DNA of 64,000 nt from NCBI GenBank assembly GCA_012845835.1, contig JABAKD010000001.1, forward strand, positions 5,796,476 through 5,860,475. The letters run 5' to 3'. The DNA is from Undaria pinnatifida (lineage: Eukaryota; Sar; Phaeophyceae; Laminariales; Alariaceae). A model generated the notes under the pieces. The model was not told the origin of the DNA. It ran no database searches and saw only the letters and a program-made list of their open reading frames with translations. The translations under genes and the position numbers were made by a program. Positions 1 to 12,888 of the stretch are shown here, one piece after another. The stretch's first letter is position 1. Each line of letters starts with the position of its first letter.

Positions 1-1930
1 GTTTCCCTTGCAAAAAATCCAATTCTCTAACTCTAACTCCAAGTGCTTTGCCCTCAAAAACGAGGGTGCAGTTAGTTCTAACGGGGTTGAGCAATGTAAC
101 ATGTCATGGAGATGAAGATATCCATTTTTTTCCCCTCCCAGTGCCTACCGATAAATTAATAAATTACTCCTACTAAAATAAAACTGCTGTGGTAAAAGGC
201 AATCAACAGCCGGAGCAAAACGACAAAAATAATAAAAACAAGAACACCAGCGACAACAACAGAAAGCGATCTAAAGCCGCCCTGGAGGCTGCTCTCTTGC
301 TTAGCTCGTGTAGACGAATTTCTAACCCCGTCTATGTTACGTGTTAGGTGAAATCGTGACAAGAAGAAAAAAAAATAGAGCAAACAAAAACTTGGAGAAA
401 ACAGTGTTAAGTAGCGCACCGTTCCCGCCGTCCGTGACCCCATAAAAAAAAGGCATATGATCTGTTCCTCCCAACGCCTGACCCTTGCCATGACGGTATG
501 ATAGGGCTACACTTAACTAGCCCATGACTTGCTCTTAGTGTCATCACTTGCTAGTATGTACGATACCGACGCCTAGGTCACACTTAACTAGCGCACCGGC
601 ACTTAACAGCATGCCAGCACCTAACTAGCACACCGGTCCTTGACTAGCAAACCGATTTTTGCTAATATGGACGATACCGATGGGTCACGCACTATACATC
701 ATGCTCAACTAGCACCCCACTTACTATTCGCATATGCGAGACCGGTGCCTAGCGCACGTGCCATGATGATCTACACTAGTAGTTAACTTGCGCATGACTT
801 GCTGTTGGTATGCGCGATACCGATGGATGGAAGGATACTAATATACAAGCACTGCAACATCACTTGCTATTAGTATAGACCGATGCCTAGGTCACGGCCC
901 TCGCTCGTGTGAGCTTCACCACACCACATCATCATGCACCACACTGTCACACCACACCATACCAATACCAAAGCACCACACCCCGCCGTACGTCAACGGT
1001 TCCCCTTGGTTATGTGGTAGCGTCAAACTGCACCCCTTCATCGCTGCCAAACATGCCTATTAATAACTCCAACTCTCGTACAGCGGCCTGCCCTCAATAG
1101 TGCCGGTATGTTTTATTTTAGCCCAACATACCAGCACTACACAGGGCACCGGCACTATCAAGGAAAGGGCGATTCTGTGGGAACTATAGAGAGTTCTGTT
1201 CGTTCCAAGCCATTTCACCGGCACTATTGGGACCTCCCACTGAAGTTAGTGCGTAGAGAAGGGGCTGCCTTCACCTCTTTTAGGGCCAAACTGCTTGGAA
1301 TTGAGTGTGGAACTATTTTTGCAGCACTAAACGGTTAGAGCGCACTTGAATTGAAATAAACGTGTCTTGGGTCGACACCGCCAAGTCTTTGAAGTTTACG
1401 AAACGTTAACGTTGTGCCAAGTGCTGAGCTGTCCGTCCGTTTATGTTCACCGTTGTGCAGCGCGATGCACAACAAGTGTAGGTGATACACTACACAAGAT
1501 TACGCTGACGTTTGTTGGGCTTCAAAAAGGAGGAAGGCGACACCTGCGGAAAAAAAAGCCAACAGAAGCCAATGGAAGCAAAATGAGGGGGCGAGACAAG
1601 AGAAAAGCGAAGAAGGGGCGTTATGAACAACTACACATGACACTTACGACACTCTTCCAAGAAAGCTTTGACAAGTTAGAATCCATACATAGGTAGGTTC
1701 CATTGCTTTCGCTTGGTTTTGTTTTTTTGGACATGCTCAGTTAGGAATGATCGACGCTGACGCTTGTGCTGCACATTGCTGGATGGCCAAAAACAACTAA
1801 AAAGGCCCACAGACCAACAATCAAGAGCCTACGCAGTTCACACTTGAAAAAGTTACATGAAGCAGCAGACTTACCCGCACAAAGTCGGTCCTTGATGTGA
1901 TGGCAGAAAATGTGTCCTACAGTTATCATA
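1..1930. other. 3' flank of gene A, no convincing gene
   Basis: I see no exon with credible splice sites and codon character here. Positions 505-905 hold an irregular repeat. The short open frames are low-complexity or lack supporting signals. An alternative mini-exon of gene A may lie at about 1880-1921 on the minus strand, because a strong donor (GG|GTAAGT) sits at 1878. Confidence 0.5.
505..905. repeat. irregular tandem repeat with ACTTGCTATTAGTAT-like units
   Basis: The phrases 'cacttgctattagtat', 'gacgataccgatg' and 'cctaggtcac' recur about five times (near 545, 655, 720, 800 and 860) with diverged spacers of about 60-110 bp. This is an old, decayed tandem repeat with no coding content. 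Confidence 0.6.
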
Positions 1931-1948
1931 TCATGTAGTCCCCTCCGG
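1931..1948 (-). CDS. Gene A exon 9, proposed terminal exon
   Basis: A strong acceptor (TTGTTTTCTGATTCAG|) precedes CCG GAG GGG ACT ACA TGA in phase 0, giving a five-residue C-terminus and a stop. Alternatively, an acceptor at AACTGTAG| and a strong donor (GG|GTAAGT) define a 42-bp phase-0 exon at about 1880-1921, and the gene would continue. I see no clear AATAAA signal nearby. Confidence 0.35.
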   Translation of the reverse strand, partial: PEGTT

Positions 1949-4900
1949 CTGAATCAGAAAACAAGCTACCCACTATAGGCAACGGGCAGACACGCTCAAT
2001 GAACGTTTATTCTAATCGAGTTTCAATCTCACACTATTTAATAGCCCCAAGGAATTAGTCCCGACAGACATATTTGGAGGGAGGAATGCTCAATGGGTCA
2101 AGGTGTCCCGTGCAAAAAAAACGCAACGTTGTGCCATGGGAAGATATGCCTAAAAAGGATTCGAATGCACCCTTCACCCATTTACAAGAGCAAAAAGTAA
2201 GGTTACCTACCCTCCCCTGAATTCAAGTAGATTAGCCCCGAAACGTACTGATAGGCGCAGTAAGAATAGGATGCAAGGCAAATATGGCAAGCACCTTAAT
2301 TCAACTACTCAAGGCCCGAAACTTATTAACGGGTGGGTGCATTTGGGATTATATGCAAAACGGCAAAATAATCACACATGGAAATATTAGTATATATTCG
2401 TACGTCGTGGCTGATTTATGCCCGACACATATTGATAGCAGCAGTTGGAAAGAGATGGAAGAGACAGTGCAACACCATCAACTGCAGGCAGCTGTCATTG
2501 GCCCGAAACCTACTGTACTCTTATGCATAGGAGCATGTTGGACAGGGAGCAAGTAAGATGGTACAGTTGTTGCTAAATACAGTAGTAGCTTAGTAGCTTA
2601 CGCATGTTGGTGGTAGGCGGACGACTGAGGGACTTGGCAGGGGTCCGTCCCTTTTTTTGATCGGCGCCGTCAACGTTACGAGCTTGCTTTCGCTCAAAAT
2701 AAAATGTAAAACAAGCACCTGAAAGTAGCTGCCGGTGAAAGACTTTTGCTTAGCAATCTCATCCCCTCCACGCTTGCTTCCCGACAACGTCTCCTTCTCA
2801 CTGCAGACGCCGACGGTGTTGCCGCCAAGTTTCTTTCCCCCTCCGACCACCCCGATCTTGCAGCGAGCGTTTTCCTTGTCGTCCCCACATGCGGCACCGC
2901 TATCGGGAATGGAAACCCTTTGGACGCGCCTCGGCGTCTCGAATACACTCCCCTGGTAAATGCCAACAATGAATGCAGAGAGAGGTGGTGAAATGAGGAT
3001 GTTGGCTTTGGGAGGCCTGCCTTAGATTAGATCCGGAAGGAGGCTATCCGAGAAGCGATGGCCGTAACATCCTGACGACAAAGATTAAAAGTGCCACTGC
3101 GGGTGTGTGTATCAGCGTGACAAAAATGAACGGGTCACTGCAGTGTAGGGTGGGTGTGGTTACGTGTACACAGAATTGTAAAAAAAACGACAAACCGCCA
3201 AGACACGTTTTGTGTGGTAATTAGGTGCGTTCCACTAAAATGCGGCAAAAAAATAGTGTCGACAGACTGTGATCCCAAAGGGTGCCTGCCACCCTACTAT
3301 TAATAGACGCCATGAACGAATCGACCATCTAACGCCCTTACAAAAATTAAAGTGTCACTACAAGTGGGTGACCACGTGCGCGTGGGTACATTCGCAATCT
3401 ATAGAGCTTACCTGTGCATTTTTGTCGCAATGCGGCATAACCTCTGGCTTGGCCGCGTCGGTCTCGCCTTGCGGCTTCTCTTCGCCGTGGAATCCTCGCT
3501 GGATCACGTCGGTTAGGCTCGACAAGGGCTGCAAACAACAAAGTTTAAATCAAGGCATTTGTAGTTAAGTTGAAAAGTATTTGATGTAGACCGCTTCATC
3601 ACACCGGTTATAATCAACAACGGCTGTAAACCCAAACCGAAAGAGGATTAAATAGAGACATATCGTATATGGTGCCATGGTGTACCTTATGAAACATATT
3701 AAAAAATCATGTGTGTGACTGTTGCCGCAAAAAAATATTTACCGCGTGACAATCGTCATGAAAGGTGCAAGTATCTCATGAGGAAGAGCAGGCTTCAATA
3801 CCCGAACGCTGCGTAGACGCAGGCCCACTATTAACAATAAGCCTTGCGGCAAAAAAAGTTTAACGCGTGACATATGTAAATTAAATATCGAGGTATCCTA
3901 GGCGGAAGCACAGCCGTTACTCTCATTGCTACGAGTAAACACAGGAGCCAAGCCGACCATATATGATAGGCTGACTGACGCCCACCATGCATAGGCGTGT
4001 TATGGGACAAAATAAAACCTACAATGCGGACTTTCAAAAACAGCAACCTTAACAATAACGCTACCACCACCACCACCACCACACCCACAGCACCACTGCC
4101 AACAAGAACAACCTGTTGGCGTGATACGACCAACAATTTATCTCTCACAACCAGCTCACCTTGATGAAAGTGCTGTTATCGTCGACATCAGCCGTGCTCG
4201 TGCTTTCACTACAAATTGTAGCAGTGTCTCCAGTTGACTCCCCGGTCAAGGACGACGTGGCGGGGGAGCCTTCGAGCGATACCGTGGCGGCTCCCTCCTT
4301 GTTCCTAGGGTCAGGGTTAGGTTAGGGTTAGAATAGGGTTGGGTCAGGGTTGTGCTAGGGTCGGATGAGGGATAGGGTTGGGTAAGGGTCATGGTTGGTT
4401 AGGTGCGGTCAGGTTGGACTAGGGTGGGGTTCGCGTCAGAGTTGAGTTAAGTAAGGTTGGGTTAGGGTTGGAATAGGTTTGAGGTTGGGAAAGGTTTACG
4501 GTTGGGCTAAGATTGGGTCATGGTTGGGGTATGTTTGTTGTATTAGTGTGAGGACTAGCGAATAGAAATGTTGGTCGGGTTGCGCGAACGAATGTCTTAG
4601 CAGTCATGTTTCGGGTGAGGTGTTAGGCTGCTCATGCCAGGAGCTCAGAAACTTCTGCTGCACCCCTAGCGAGGAATTTCTCGTTGGGTTAGCGTCAGGG
4701 TTGACTTAAGGAGGGTTGGGTTAGGGTTGGGATAGGTTTACGGTGGGGTTAGGGTTTAAGACGAGGTAGAAGGGGAGCCTTCGGGCGATACGGCTGCCCC
4801 TCCTTGTTCCTATGGTGCCAAGCCAACCCACGCCATGCAAAAACAAGCTAAAAAAGGTCAAGTCAAGTCGTGTCAAGCCGAATGTGTTAAGAGGCGGCTG

Positions 4901-7900
4901 TTTCGGACGTCTTCGGCCACAGCTTTAGGGGGTCCAACATCAAAACTAGTATATAAAGTCTGTAATCTAGACCGCCGCCGCCGTATCGACCAGACGACGA
5001 AGATCGCTTAATGGTATACATGGTTTCCCCGGTGGTCTAGTGGTTACCCTCGAATACTACTAGCGTTGGTCCTTGAGTTTGATTCCCACCGTGGTGAGAT
5101 GAGACTATATTTGCAAAAATGCAAAAAAAGGATCAACTGCTGAGAGCATAATTCGACGCGAGTCGACGAGGGAAGAAAATGCTGAGTTCTTCTCGCGATA
5201 AAAATGAAGGCACGTACCGTGGTGGGGAGGAGGAAGGAGGGCCCGCTATACGACCCCGGGTCTGAATTGCTACTGGGAGGGAGAGCGAGAATAGTGCGAG
5301 GATAATAATTGGGATGGCAGAAAAATTCCAACGATGCTGGGGCGGATAAACACGAAATGAGCCGGATCGATCGACCGCACGCACCTGTAGCTGGAACGGA
5401 ATCCATTGTGACCGTGATCCCCTGCAGGAGAGACACACTCGTAAGGATCCCACCTCTGAGAAACCTTCAACACAACGTTCAGCGACAGCATCAACAGAAA
5501 GTTCAGCAGTAAGAGTGACGACCGGTGATAACCTTCAACGTCAAGTTCAACGTGAAACGATCAACAGACGGTTCAACGGTAAGGCTTAATCAAATGTGCC
5601 CCCCCAAAGGAGAGACACACACGTTCGAAAGGATCCCACCGTCGAGAAACGTTCAACTCAAAGTCCAATGGAAATATCATCAGAAAAATCAACAGCAGGG
5701 GTGAGAAGAGAAGCCCTGATTGAACGCAAACAGCCAGTTTAGCAGAATGGTCACGACATATTCGGAACGTAAGGATCCCACACAACCGTTGAGAAAAATT
5801 CAACATAAACTATATCAGAAAGCTCAACAGCAAGCTCAACAGCAAGCTGGTCTGCAAGGGTCGCAACCACGCACGGGGAAGGAAGCCTAAAGCGGGACGG
5901 ACCAGAAGAACAGGAAACAGAGTAGGTGATATGTAACTGACAGCGGCAGACAATCTAACACAATCATAAGCAATAACAATCGTAATTACTAGTTGCCACA
6001 CCCGAGATGGTGTCGACCCCGCTAGGTGTACCTTTACTCTACCAATGCAATCTATTAATAACGGGACAATGATTATATAATTATGATTTTCACACCTGAG
6101 ATCGAGTCGAACGAGGAGTTTGAACCAATCCCGGCGGCAACTTCATCATGTTGTTATAGTCGCCGCGGCTAGGGTACGCGTACACGATCGCTGGTGATGG
6201 AGCTCCAGGTCCGTTTACATGTTCAGTTAGCTGAACTTGGAGCCCAGGCCGGGATCCCGGTGTTGTCGGCCTCTGCATAGTCACCGAGACCCGCAACAAA
6301 ACAGGATCCACATGACATGAAGGACCAACCCGTTAATATTGAATGTTTTATTTTGTTCAGGTCTTCAGGTCGGATGGGTAACGTCTTCCTTTTCTCAAGT
6401 CAATTGGACTAGACTATATAGTATAGATTTCCTTTGTATGCTGACATTAAACATCGACAACAACTTGGTGCCTGGTATGTGAAAAGTTGCCCTGTTGGAG
6501 GTAAGGGCATATCAAATCAATCGTCACCACACACAGGGGTTCAAGTCGGTAACACTTGAAATACACTGTAATCATATTAGTCATAGAAGTGGCATTGATG
6601 GAGTAGGGATGGGCATGCTCCTACAGTTGTACATATTTGGTTCAGAGGTTGTTTGAGCCCTTGTGGGGCGTGAGAGGGACAACATTGACCAATAAAATGA
6701 CGATTGCAGCATCCTTCACACGAAGCAACCCCTACTTCTAGATTAGCTGACGACGTTTTTACTGTCGAAATCCAATGCAAGTTCCTGTAAGAAGAGCGCA
6801 CAGCTGGCACTCCTGTGTGCTGCACGCTCGCACCACAGTAAGAATGTGCTTGCGCTTAGTTTTGCGGCTGCACTACAATCAAGTCTCAAATGTCTATTAA
6901 CCCCTTTAGAAAGAACCCCAAAATCCCTCCCTATACAAATCTTGAGTAATAATGTTTTCCCCCCGAAGGGTTTCCAGTTGTAAAGGCTTTGACGACGCGT
7001 TTACTCATGCTGGTAGACATTTTCATAAAGAAGAATTTCCAGGCAAACCCAAAAAGGACATATGTGCGAAATCTAACTCCCATCTGTGCCAGCAGCATTG
7101 ATTTCAATTCACACTGACTTCAATTCAACATCCACCGTGTCAAAAAACGGTTTCAAAATGACAAATTGAAGAAGGCAATGAGAGCCTCCCCTAAAAAGCC
7201 TGAAAAAAACTGTTTCAGGATGACAAATTGGAGAAGGCAATGAGAGCTCCCCCTAAAACCCCCCCAAAATACAAGGATGGGTCCGAGGTTAGCAGGGCAA
7301 AAACAACATAAAATTCATCACCTGTAATGCCTGGAGCTGCACCGGTGCGGGTTGCAACGGAGGCGGTGGCGGCGGCGGGGGAGGAACGGGGCCTCGGAAG
7401 GGCCGGTTCTGCCAACAAAATCAGATGGGTGATGGACAGGGAGGGGAGATAAACATTGAACTTTTGTCAGGCGTTTTCCGAGAGCGGAGATTTTTGTTCC
7501 CGGTCGCGGTGCGGGGACGCAACCGGTTCTGCAAACAGAACCAGGCGGGCAAAAATCACGGCGAGAATGGAAAGCTGGAATTGAAACTTCCTTTAGGACA
7601 TTTTTTTTTTTACACACATCTACCTTCCAGCTTCTGGACAAGCCGTGAACACATGTTTCGTCCCTTCTCCCCCTCGGTTTTTGCCTTCAATTTTTATCGC
7701 GCACAGGGTTTAGCAATCCCACTGCTCGTCGATTTTTCATCGAGTGTTGCTAACTCACGCTTTCGCGCTTTCCGCAAGTCAATCAGTGCACAAGAAAAGT
7801 CCCCACCAATTTATACGAGTATGCACTCGGGGGGGTTCGAACTCACGTAACTGACCTATACCAGGCTCGAGGACAACCTGATACGCCACCGGGGCGACCG

Positions 7901-10900
7901 GCACGAATATATATTAAGAAAAAAAAAAAAAAAAAAAACATCGGACAAGAAATAATAATGAAATGCATGATTATGACACAATACCAGGGTTCCCCGTTGG
8001 TGCGGCCAACTAAAGTCGTGGTTCCCCGTTGGTGCGGCGCCTTGTCAGACGAGAACATCCGCAACAAAGTGGGATCCGGGCCTGTACCGAGATATAATTA
8101 TTACCAGGTAGTAAGGTAACCTGTAGGACGAAATCGATACAAGCGATCTTTACGTCACCCAACTGGGGCCTTGCCTAAAGCAAAGGTACCGCACTACATA
8201 AGCGAGGAACCGCGACTTTACATTATTTGTTTTACCTGCTGCGAAACCCCCCCAACCCCCTGTGGGGATGCTCTGCCGTCAACTCCACCCGAAAAGCCCC
8301 TCCCCGGGCTAGCCAGCTGTCGACCTGAAATACTCACGGAGCGATGATGCGCCTGTTGCTGTTGCTGCTGGCTGCGCGTGAGACCTTCGGAGATGGTCAC
8401 ATGCACCTGCCTACCACGGTGCTCATGCCGCTGCTGCTGTTGGCGCTCGTGCTGCTGCTGCTGCTGCTGCTGCTGGTGGTGGTGGATAATTCTAGGCGAC
8501 GACAGGCGATCGGCTGTGGTGAACGACTCATAACCACCCGGTATGATAGTCAAACCATGACTCGGGCCATGAGCTATCCTCGGTGACGGCGCCGCGAAAG
8601 CAATAGCTCCCGCTTGGTGAGGGTGCACCAAATTGGGGGGATAGCCATGCTGTGACTGCTGCTGCTGAAGTTTTTGTTGCTTCTGTTGTTCATGCAGAGC
8701 TTCTTCGAGCGTCTTGTAAATGGGCACTTGCACAATTGGCGATGGACAGTGAGGGCCCCCTTGCGGTAGAGAGTTCGTGTAGCGGGGAAGGGGCAAGACT
8801 GCCTGCTGGTGCTGCTGGTGCTGCCCAGGCGGCCGGTGTTGGGGTGTTTGCCGCTGATGCCGCTCGATGTGTTGCAACTGTTCCGAGGCACAACGACGGC
8901 CAAGGTACGAAAAAGATGCAAAACAACGTTTTGTTGGACAGCATCATGCTTGGTTAGGCGTTGTGTTTTTCAGCAAACTCCAATTAATAGCAATATTGAG
9001 TCACGATAGCATCCATGTTGAGAAATGTCTGTAACCGTGGCCCAAGATAGGCGGGATACTAACACACATACGTGGTACACCAGTAACTATGGTTGAATTG
9101 ACAGGCTCACCTGTTAGCCATTTGACTGGCATGATACACGACTTCGGCCAAGATACACTAATATAGTCGATTCACGACAACCACGGAGGCGCCTGTACAG
9201 GCTTTATCCCACAAATCGTGCCAGATAAAGTACCAAATATATTTCACTTTACAGAGGCTTTAAAGCTGTTTTGTGTGTGCTTTGTGCTGCTTTTGTCTCA
9301 GATCGCAAGAGGGCGTCAACCCACCCTAACCCTAACCCACGCTAGGGCTCCGACCCGAGCGCGGCTTCGCCGCGCGTTCCGGGAAAACTGAAAAAAAATG
9401 TGCGGACCACCTCAAACATCGAAATATATTTGGTACTGTAGTATTCTTCTGCGGCTTCACCGATCATTTAAAATAAGTATTGGATTAGATGAGGCCTCCT
9501 GCCCCGAAGCAGGAGGGTCTCGCCCGGGATGTGACTCCGCGCTGGGCGCTCATCGCGGTAGTAATCCTGGAAAAAGTGAAATGAAATAAAATAAAATAAA
9601 AATAAAACACGGGACAGAAGCTACTCAGCACGCAGGATGTCTAGGGTGGTTTGAAATTGTTTCTGCTTCCTCTTGTACTTGCCCGTTGGGCGGAGGTTGA
9701 AGGCAATGATTGTGGCTCCGGTACTGTGCCTCAGATAGGCTCAAATAGGCCGGAACCTACAGCTTTGTTCCAATCTCGGATCTTTTTGAAGACATCCCTA
9801 GTTGCTTCCGCACGGGCTGAGTGTGGCAAGGCGCTCGCAGACTTCTCCGGTCCTCAAAGGTTGTTAAGCAAGAAACTACTGCATGCATAAGCTGGGTGGG
9901 TGGGATGGTCAGTATTTCTCCTTCAACGTATGTTCTCTGGCTTTGGGTTCGTGGGATACAGGCACGATGATCGATGTGGCCTAGATTCTCCAAGTAATTC
10001 ACCGGTTTCAAATCATGGAGCCACCTCCGTACCATCGATGCCTCATTTTCTGGAAAACGATTTTACTGTATCTGGTATGATTTGTAGGGTGAGAACATGG
10101 CAAAGGCCACTGCAACCACGCGTCCAGAGACTACCGTATGGCACAGATGAAAGCACACCCCTGTGATAGCTTTTTGACCTTTGAAAACATCATTATCGAG
10201 AGTACTTTTATAGGGGGGGGTGGTATCTAGCGTACTCCTGGTGCTGGAGCACCATGCACAGAAGCCCCGGAGCTGGAGGATGGGATAACGAGGTGGTGTG
10301 GTATTCAGGGTGCGCGCTAACGGGACGTCGGTTGCTATCGAGTGCGAACAGCCTCGGCCAGATGACAGGGGGTGTGACAACGAGGTGTGGTAGCGGCATC
10401 TTTTATCACGAAGGAGTGTGACCAGACCCCGGCCAGATTGTAGGGGGTGTGATAATAAGGGGGAGTGTTACAGGGGATGTGCGAACAAAGGGGTGCGTTA
10501 TAACAAAGGTTGTGCTAACGCATGAGAGGCGTTGTTTTCAAACCATTTTGTGTTGCCATGCCCACGCAATGCCGGTGATAGGAAGGCCCAAGCTTAAACC
10601 CGCGGATGGCATCACAAAAAACGCCTCTCCGCGATGCTAGATAACCGTTGCCGGTACCACGTTCGATGATGAAACTCCCGAGGATAAAATTTAAGAGGCC
10701 CTGTCCCACGGAAAAACTGACCGATGCCATCTTGATATGAAACATTAGTTTCTAGCCCACACCCAGCACAAACCATCATACCGTTACCGTGACACCGTAG
10801 CGGTACGCGCTGTTCGGTAACGACAAGTATCGTCACCTTGCAGAATGTCGGGGATTAACACGAACGGAATTCGCACGTCTTACTCCCAATTTTTTTGGCT

Positions 10901-12844
10901 TGAGGCGGACTTATTCCTCGCCACGCTCGATTTCTAAGTCTGACTCACTACTCGGGTCGCTCGTCTTCGAAGATTGGGCCTAACCGGGTGTGATACTTTA
11001 GAGTTAGACATGTTTTCTGGCGTACTTCCGAAGGGGGTGTGGTATTCAGCGTACCCCCGATGATAAAGTGACGGTCGAAAAAAAAAAAAAATATATATAT
11101 ATACATTTTTTTTTCATAAACCCTGGTGCGCTTTTATAGGGGGGGGTGTTATTCAAGGGGGGTGTGGTATTATCCGTGCTAAACGTTATTAACACGTCTT
11201 TGACAAGCTCACTGTGGTGGTTTCGGAAAAAAATATTTATCGTGTCGGCCAATGGATGCAGTCGACAAAGACAGCCCCCACGAGCTTGGCAAAGAGGAAG
11301 TCGGTATACGAAAATTTGACGTGCAACGACTGCCTCTTGGAATAAGCACCCATTAATGGTGGTTGACGTCAAAACGTCTTTTTTTTTTTTTTTTTTTTTA
11401 TCCTCCGGCGGATGGGGAAAAATAAAGCTTTAGCTCACCACACTTCCGCGTATTTTCATACGCGTCGTGTGTCGATTTAACTCAGTCAAAACGTCGTTTT
11501 TCGTTTGTGGCAAGGACCCACTCACTGCCGACGCTTTGAGCGTGGATGCAGCCGACAAAGGCAGCCATGGATGTAGTCCACCAAAATAGTCACCAAGAGC
11601 TTGGCGAAGAGGCAGCCGAATGACGACAATTCCATCGACCAATATTGCGTCTTCGACAACCTCGCCGTGGTTGTCTTTAAAATAAAAAAGCTGTTTATCG
11701 TGTAGCCAATGTATGCAGCCGACAAAACACAAGCCACGATGGCCTTGGCGAAGAAGTATTAATCGACCGATTAACGATATGCAGACGAGAAACGACTGCA
11801 TCTCCGAATAAGCACCCATTGTCGAAAATGTTGATATCAACATAACCTTTAATTTCCAGCTCAATTCGTAGGAGGTTTTACCCATAGATGCCTTCCAAAC
11901 AAGCTATGGTCACAAGCCTCGTCCCTTCTCCCTCCCCGGCCGTGCCTTTATTTTTATCGCGCATAGGGTTCAGCATTACTATTTGTCGACTTTCATTAGT
12001 TGTTTAATGGTGGTCGACGTCAAAACCTGTTTATCGCTTGCGGTAGAGTCTGGGAGTCGGTGCAGTGGCCAAAGACGACCATGCCGAGCTTGGCCAAAAG
12101 GTGGACGATTATCGATACCAACGACCGTTTAGTCGTAACTACAGTGTCGGCCTCAATAAACGCAAGGAACGCCTCCAAATAATGGAACGATGAACACAAT
12201 CGTACATGACGTCAGCTGACCCGACCCGACCCGCGAGATTGTAAAAACCTCCCGACCCGACCCGACCCGCGAGATTTTGAAATCCCTATGACCCGACCCG
12301 CTACAATCCGGGTGACCGGCGAGATGCGGGTTTCATGCGGGTCAGGTCGACATGACCCGTGACATTCCTCACGGGTCAAAGTCGAAAAGTCACGGGTCAC
12401 AGCATGTATTCGTCGGTCGGTTTGATGGTCCTTGGTCCCTCGTACTTTTCCCAGGATATCGTGTTCTATGGTTCTTTCTACCGGTATTGTTTGCAGCAGT
12501 ATTTTGTGGTATGCGCGCGAAAATGAGAAATAAACCGCAACCCACACGCATGGCCAATTAGCCACGCCCGCAGCGCTAGATAACCGGGTCGACCCGACGA
12601 GCGAGCTAGTTTCCTATGCAGTCTCCGGCCCCGGCAAGCAGCCTACCTGAGCCGCCTCCGGCAGCAAGCCCACAACTGGGGCGGTGGATCTGTCAGCAGG
12701 GGGGCTGCGATCCGCGAGGATGCGTCGTCTGCTGCTGGTGCCCTGCTACTGCTCATGCTGCTGCTGCTTCGATGACGACTGGTGTTCTTGCTTTTTTAAG
12801 TTTGGTCACAATCCGCACTGGTATGATAATTCTCGAGCTAGCTG

Positions 12845-12888
<44 letters not shown>

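Noticed and set aside
2746-2991. Plus-strand gene over exon 8 of gene A
   Set aside because: The frame is open and has AG/GT-like edges, but the minus-strand exon has a better acceptor and donor and matches the phase of exon 7.
5021-5098. A functional tRNA gene
   Set aside because: The A and B boxes are recognisable, but the acceptor and anticodon stems do not pair properly and the sequence continues into the SINE body.
8344-8586. Leucine-rich plus-strand membrane protein
   Set aside because: It is the shadow of the poly-Gln exon of gene A, whose minus-strand splice sites and phase fit neighbouring exons.
9330-9346. A true chromosome end
   Set aside because: Only two CCCTAA units inside a foldback element, with unrelated sequence on both sides.
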